Below are positions 60,010 to 64,000 of a stretch of 64,000 bases of DNA, piece by piece (position 1 is the first letter of the stretch; every line of letters starts with the position of its first letter). The DNA is from Stappia sp. (GTDB lineage Bacteria; Pseudomonadota; Alphaproteobacteria; Rhizobiales; Stappiaceae): assembly GCA_002722295.1 (NCBI GenBank), contig PBLF01000029.1, positions 62,001 to 126,000 on the forward strand, in the 5' to 3' direction. The position numbers and the translations under genes were made by a program. Below the pieces are notes generated by a model. That model was not told where the DNA came from and did not search any database. It was given only the letters and a program-made list of their open reading frames with translations.

Positions 60010-62919
60010 ATGGCAGCGGGGAGCCGGGACGGTGGCCGCCGACGCACGAGGGGCGGGGCGGGGGATGACGACGGCGCCGCTCCGGGACCGGACGGTGCCG
60101 ACACGACCGCGCCTGACGGCAAGGCGCCCGACGGCAAGGCTTTCGATGAGAAGACCCGTGCCCGTGGCGGGCGGCGGTTCGCCTCGCTCGCGGCCATTCT
60201 TGAGAGCCGGCGGCGCGAGCGGCGTTTTCGGGAGATCCTTGCAGACGAGGGGGACGAGCCTGGAGGCCCCTTCGTTCGCCGGATCCGGGCGGGCGTCCGG
60301 CGCGATCTGGAGGAGGGGCGCGGCCTTTCCTGGGCGAGCCTTGCCGTCGTCGCGGGGATCGCCGGGTATTTCGCCCTGCCGGCGGAGCCGTCGGCCCTTG
60401 TCGTTTGCCTGATTTCTTTCGTGTTCCTCGCGCTTGCCGTTCATGCGAGGCGGCGCGGAAGGAGTGGAGCGGTGTTCCTGCTCGCCGGGCTGCTGCTTGG
60501 CGGCGTGGGCGCGGGGGCGCTGCGAACCGCGCTTGTGGCGGCACCGGTTCTTGAGCGGGCACGCTCGCTCGCGGTCTCGGGATTCGTCGAGACGGTCGAG
60601 CAACGCCCGGGATCGCTGCGCCTGACGCTTCTGCTGCGCGAGGCCGGACGGCTACGGGCAGCCGAAATGCCCCGGCGCGTTCGCATCACCCTGCGCGGGC
60701 GGCTCGGCGATCCTCCTCCGCACGTGGGGACCGCCGTCTCCTTGCGCGCGCGCCTGATGCCGCCACCGGATGCGGTGATGCCGGGCGGCTATGACTTCGC
60801 CTTCCGCGCCTATTTCGCGCGTCTCGGCGCGACCGGTTTCGCCTTCACGGCGCCGCGCGAGATCGATCTCGGACCGCCGCCCGTCCGCCTCAGGCTTTCC
60901 GCCGGGCTTGCGGATCTGCGGGGCGGGATCGCCTCGCGCATCGCCGCCGCGCTCGGGCGCGACACGGTGGCCGGCGCGCTTGCCGTGGCACTGATCGTCG
61001 GTGATCGCAGTGCCATTCCACCGGAGGTGACGGAGGTGCTGCGCACGACCGGCCTTGCGCATATCCTCGCGATTTCCGGACTGCACATGGCGCTGTTTTC
61101 CGGTGCGGTCTTCTTCGTGGTGCGCGCCGGGCTGGCACTCATGCGCGAGGTTTCCGACACGAAACCGATCGACCTGTGGGCGGCCGGCGCGGCCCTGGCC
61201 GCCGCCGCATTCTACCTTGCGATCTCGGGCGCCTCGGTCGCGACACAGCGCGCATTCGTGATGACGGCTCTCGTACTTGCCGGCCGCATGGCCGGGCGGC
61301 GCGCCCTGACGCTCAGGAACGCGGCTATCGCCGCGCTTCTGATCCTGCTGCCCGCGCCCGAATCCCTGCTCGACCCCGGCTTCCAGATGTCCTTCGCCGC
61401 CGTGGTCGCACTGATTGCCGCCTATGAGGGACTGCGCCGCATCCTGCGGACCCGCGAGCGGAACGACCGGGCGGCCGCCGTGTCGGCGGGTGCCCTGTCC
61501 GGTGGCGTCGCCCGCTGGTTCGGGGCCCTGCTGCTGACATCGCTTGTCGCGGGCCTGGCGACCGGAGCGATCGGCGCCTTCCATTTCCACCGGGTGGCGC
61601 CGCTCGGTCCTCTCGTCAACCTGCTCGCGATGCCGCTGGTGACGCTTGTCGTCATGCCCATGGCGGTCCTGGCGCTGGCACTGCTGCCGCTCGGGCTCGA
61701 GGTGCTGCCGCTGACCCTGATGGGCATGGCGCTCGACCAGGTCGTCGCGGTTGCCACATGGGCGGACCAGTGGACGCCGGCGGAGGGCGTCGTTGGCGCC
61801 CCCTCGCTGATCGCGACGCTGCTTTTCGTGCTCGCCGGAGGTGTCCTGTGCCTCGCGCCGGGGGGCGCGCGTCGTCTGGCGCTTGTGCCCTTTCTCGCCG
61901 CCATCGGCCTGCAGGCGGTCCATCGCCAGCCGGATCTCCTGATTGCTTCGGATGGTGACGTGATCGCGCTTCGGGATGCGGACGGGCGGCTACGGGTGAG
62001 TGCGCGTCCGGGAAGCTTCCTGTCCGGGATGTGGCTGCGGGCCGAGGGTGTTCCGTCGACCGATCACGGCGCCCACGCGCTTGCGCGCGGCGGTGCCTAT
62101 CCCCTTGCACGCGGAGGAGCACCGCCAGGCGACGGGGGCCGTGCGGCCATGTCCTGCGATCCAGGCGGTTGCGTCGCCCTTGCTTACGGTCCGGGGGGAG
62201 GGAGCGCCTTCGAGGGGATCCGCCGGCCTGATGGCGGCAGCCACGTCCGCAGCAGGCATGAGGAGGGCGGTTCAGGCATCAAGTCAGGGGAGCGGATGAC
62301 AAGGGCCGCAAGCCTGCGCCCCACTACAAGCTCGGGCGCCTCAAGCATGAGCGCTTCCGCAAGTCCGGCCAGTTCTGCAGGCAGAAACGACTTCGGCGAC
62401 CAGAGTCGCTTTGGAGTTCAGGGCGGCTTCGGAGGTCCGGGCGGTTTTGGCGCGCATGACCCGTATGACCCGTATGACCCGCATGACCGGCAAGACGCAG
62501 GGCATGTCCCGCGCGCGCTGGTGCTGGCCCTGACACGAAAGCCCGAGGCGCTTGCCGAGGACTGCGCCAGGGCGGACATCCTGGTCACCCCGCTCCAGGC
62601 GCCGGCGGATTGCGCCGCGCCGATCGTCTTCGATGGCCCGCGCCTTGCGCGCGACGGCGCTGTTGCGCTGTATCTCGATCCGCGACCACCGGACGTCAAG
62701 GAAGTTGGCCTGCGCGAGACCACGACGGGACACCGCACACGCGACGGGCTGCCGTTCAGCGTGCTTGCACGCGTCACTTATGAAACCGCGCGTCCCTGGA
62801 CGCCGCGTGCCCGCACCGTCCCGAACGTGTCACCGGCCTCCGCCCCGGAAGAGGACGACTGGCCGGCCTTCATGCGTCGCGACACCCCGGACCTTGCCGC
62901 GTTCGAAACGACGCCATGA
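60010..62919 (+). CDS. comEC: ComEC/Rec2 family competence protein
   Basis: This inner membrane channel protein of DNA uptake has 969 residues. A hydrophilic low-complexity N-terminus (about 1-95) precedes two helices and the DUF4131 OB-like region (LTLLLREAGRLRAAEMPRRVRI in part). The Competence domain carries TTGLAHILAISGLHMALFSGAVFF, YLAISGASVATQRAFVMTAL and LLDPGFQMSFAAVVAL. The C-terminus is a degenerate metallo-beta-lactamase-like domain with an unusual low-complexity insertion (about residues 735-830). Start uncertain. Other competence genes are not in view. Confidence 0.92.
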   Translation: MAAGSRDGGRRRTRGGAGDDDGAAPGPDGADTTAPDGKAPDGKAFDEKTRARGGRRFASLAAILESRRRERRFREILADEGDEPGGPFVRRIRAGVRRDLEEGRGLSWASLAVVAGIAGYFALPAEPSALVVCLISFVFLALAVHARRRGRSGAVFLLAGLLLGGVGAGALRTALVAAPVLERARSLAVSGFVETVEQRPGSLRLTLLLREAGRLRAAEMPRRVRITLRGRLGDPPPHVGTAVSLRARLMPPPDAVMPGGYDFAFRAYFARLGATGFAFTAPREIDLGPPPVRLRLSAGLADLRGGIASRIAAALGRDTVAGALAVALIVGDRSAIPPEVTEVLRTTGLAHILAISGLHMALFSGAVFFVVRAGLALMREVSDTKPIDLWAAGAALAAAAFYLAISGASVATQRAFVMTALVLAGRMAGRRALTLRNAAIAALLILLPAPESLLDPGFQMSFAAVVALIAAYEGLRRILRTRERNDRAAAVSAGALSGGVARWFGALLLTSLVAGLATGAIGAFHFHRVAPLGPLVNLLAMPLVTLVVMPMAVLALALLPLGLEVLPLTLMGMALDQVVAVATWADQWTPAEGVVGAPSLIATLLFVLAGGVLCLAPGGARRLALVPFLAAIGLQAVHRQPDLLIASDGDVIALRDADGRLRVSARPGSFLSGMWLRAEGVPSTDHGAHALARGGAYPLARGGAPPGDGGRAAMSCDPGGCVALAYGPGGGSAFEGIRRPDGGSHVRSRHEEGGSGIKSGERMTRAASLRPTTSSGASSMSASASPASSAGRNDFGDQSRFGVQGGFGGPGGFGAHDPYDPYDPHDRQDAGHVPRALVLALTRKPEALAEDCARADILVTPLQAPADCAAPIVFDGPRLARDGAVALYLDPRPPDVKEVGLRETTTGHRTRDGLPFSVLARVTYETARPWTPRARTVPNVSPASAPEEDDWPAFMRRDTPDLAAFETTP
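62452..62487 (+). repeat. 9-bp tandem repeat inside comEC
   Basis: Four copies of a 9-bp unit (GCGCATGAC, CCGTATGAC twice, CCGCATGAC) encode a DPY/DPH repeat. Copy-number changes would keep the reading frame. It lies within the low-complexity insertion. Confidence 0.85.
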
Positions 62920-62965
62920 GGCTTTCCGCCGACCGCAGATCGCCGACGACCCGCCCGCGCCTCGG

Positions 62966-63685
62966 TCAGTAGCGACGGAAGAGGGAGACGAGCCGCCCCT
63001 GCACGCGAACCCGGCCGGGACCGAAGATACGTGTCTCATAGGCCGGGTTGGCGGCTTCCAGCGCGATGGACGCCCCCTTCTTGCGCAGCCGCTTGAGTGT
63101 CGCTTCCTCGTCGTCCACCAGCGCGACCACGATGTCGCCGCTGTCGGCACTGTCCGTGCGACGGATCACCACCGTATCGCCATCGAGAATGCCGGCGTCG
63201 ATCATGGAATCGCCGCGCACCTCGAGCGCGTAGTGCTCGCCGTTGCCGAGCAGGTCGGCGGGGATGGCAATGGAATGGCTGTGGCTCTGGATCGCCTCGA
63301 TGGGAACTCCCGCAGCGATCCGGCCCATGACCGGGATCGACACGTTTTCGGTCTCCGGCATGTCCGGAGCGGGGGGCGGGGGAGGCGTGTCGGCGGGTTT
63401 TCCGAGCGATCCCTCGATGACGGAGGGCGAGAAGCCCCGGCCCCGGTTGGCCGCGAGTCCCGGCGCCACCGATTCCGGCAGCTTGACGATCTCAAGCGCC
63501 CGGGCCCGGTTGGGAAGCCGGCGGATGAAGCCGCGCTCCTCGAGCGCCGTGATAAGACGGTGAATGCCGGACTTGGAGCGCAGGTCGAGCGCGTCCTTCA
63601 TCTCGTCGAACGAGGGCGGAACGCCCGTCTCCTTGAGACGCTCATGTATGAAGAGGAGCAACTCGTGCTGCTTGCGCGTCAACAT
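62966..63685 (-). CDS. lexA: SOS response repressor LexA
   Basis: This transcriptional repressor of the SOS regulon self-cleaves when stimulated by RecA. The 239-residue product has an N-terminal winged HTH ([40 protein letters not shown]). A proline-rich linker precedes the S24 peptidase domain with cleavage site Ala125-Gly126 (GRIAAGVP), nucleophile Ser160 (RGDSMIDAG) and general base Lys198 (ATLKRLRKK). ATG 63685 is the family start. It is convergent with comEC. Confidence 0.96.
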   Translation of the reverse strand: MLTRKQHELLLFIHERLKETGVPPSFDEMKDALDLRSKSGIHRLITALEERGFIRRLPNRARALEIVKLPESVAPGLAANRGRGFSPSVIEGSLGKPADTPPPPPAPDMPETENVSIPVMGRIAAGVPIEAIQSHSHSIAIPADLLGNGEHYALEVRGDSMIDAGILDGDTVVIRRTDSADSGDIVVALVDDEEATLKRLRKKGASIALEAANPAYETRIFGPGRVRVQGRLVSLFRRY

Positions 63686-64000
63686 CCTTCGGCAATCCTC
63701 TCCCTTGGGCCGGACCGTTACGCGGACCCCGGCCATTCGCCAAACGTCCCTTGTCCGGTCTTGCCAGGCCGTCGTGCCGGCCGTGCATGGCAATCTCGTA
63801 ACGTTCGCACCACCGCTTGCGTCCATGTGCCGGCCCATGTCCGGGCCGGATTCACGCGCCCGCCACCAACTGCGTGCCGCAGGCCGGATACGCCGGAAAA
63901 CATCCGTTTCCCATCGACTCAGGCGATGGACAAATCATGAACGGATCCTACCCGTTCCCGGCTTGTTCCACAACCGGCGATTTGACGGCGGAGGGAAGGC
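63686..64000. other. Upstream region of lexA to window edge
   Basis: No gene is supported in these 315 bp. The region presumably carries the lexA promoter. It contains one SOS box near the right edge. The next gene (moeA is a common neighbour in Rhizobiales) would lie beyond the window. Confidence 0.45.
63954..63968. promoter_or_regulatory. LexA-binding SOS box (GTTC-N7-GTTC)
   Basis: GTTC at 63954-63957 and GTTC at 63965-63968 are separated by exactly seven bases, matching the alphaproteobacterial LexA operator. It lies about 270 bp upstream of lexA. It may serve autoregulation or a gene outside the window. Confidence 0.72.

Overview
The window is high-GC chromosomal DNA from an alphaproteobacterium, most likely of the order Hyphomicrobiales (Rhizobiales). 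A Stappia/Roseibium-like family is only a guess. The evidence is the gene order (nuo operon-birA-rnj-mce; frr-uppS-cdsA-dxr-rseP-bamA-lpxD-fabZ-lpxA-lpxI-lpxB), LpxI instead of LpxH, a PopZ protein beside valS, a short ProRS without the editing insertion, TrmFO, an alphaproteobacterial LexA with a GTTC-N7-GTTC box, and CTTGxC-type -35 promoters. Almost all of it is vertically inherited core genome. I see no rRNA, tRNA, CRISPR, prophage, plasmid or insertion-sequence signature.

Layout. (1) 1-10805: the 3' part of a complex I operon, nuoG (5' truncated)-nuoH-small membrane protein-nuoI-J-K-L-M-N, followed by birA. (2) 10962-13513: rnj (RNase J), mce (methylmalonyl-CoA epimerase) and a DUF1467 membrane protein. 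(3) 13660-20767: a PIMT-like methyltransferase, TolC, PopZ, ValS and a DUF2155 protein. (4) 20739-22828, minus strand: a DUF815 ATPase and an alpha/beta hydrolase. (5) 23093-29626: yajC-secD-secF, followed by bacterial homologues of the mitochondrial complex I assembly factors NDUFAF3 and NDUFAF6, then an MscS-type channel. (6) 29667-31860: trmFO (minus) and a lipoprotein with a transglutaminase-like Cys/His/Asp pattern. (7) 31861-32533: a gene-free segment with outward-facing terminators, probably a small RNA locus. (8) 32534-40603: proS-lolC-lolD, a minus-strand gdx/sugE guanidinium exporter under a guanidine-II (mini-ykkC) riboswitch, a 38-residue small membrane ORF, and dnaE. (9) 40802-55511: the translation and envelope supercluster rpsB-tsf-pyrH-frr-uppS-cdsA-dxr-rseP-bamA-lpxD-fabZ-lpxA-lpxI-lpxB. 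(10) 55515-63685: a membrane protein with a lipoyl-like N-terminus, gltA, gltX (all minus), comEC (plus) and lexA (minus) with an SOS box at the window edge.

The genes serve respiration (complex I and its assembly factors), envelope construction (isoprenoid carrier, phospholipid and lipid A synthesis, BamA, RseP, LolCD, SecDF-YajC, TolC), translation (S2, EF-Ts, RRF, three tRNA synthetases) and replication/SOS (DnaE, LexA). The least expected items are the guanidine riboswitch with its exporter, the candidate sRNA before proS, the unassigned lipoyl-like membrane protein, the transglutaminase-like lipoprotein, the small ORF in the nuo operon, and a low-complexity insertion in ComEC. I found no clear evidence of a wholly new multi-gene system.
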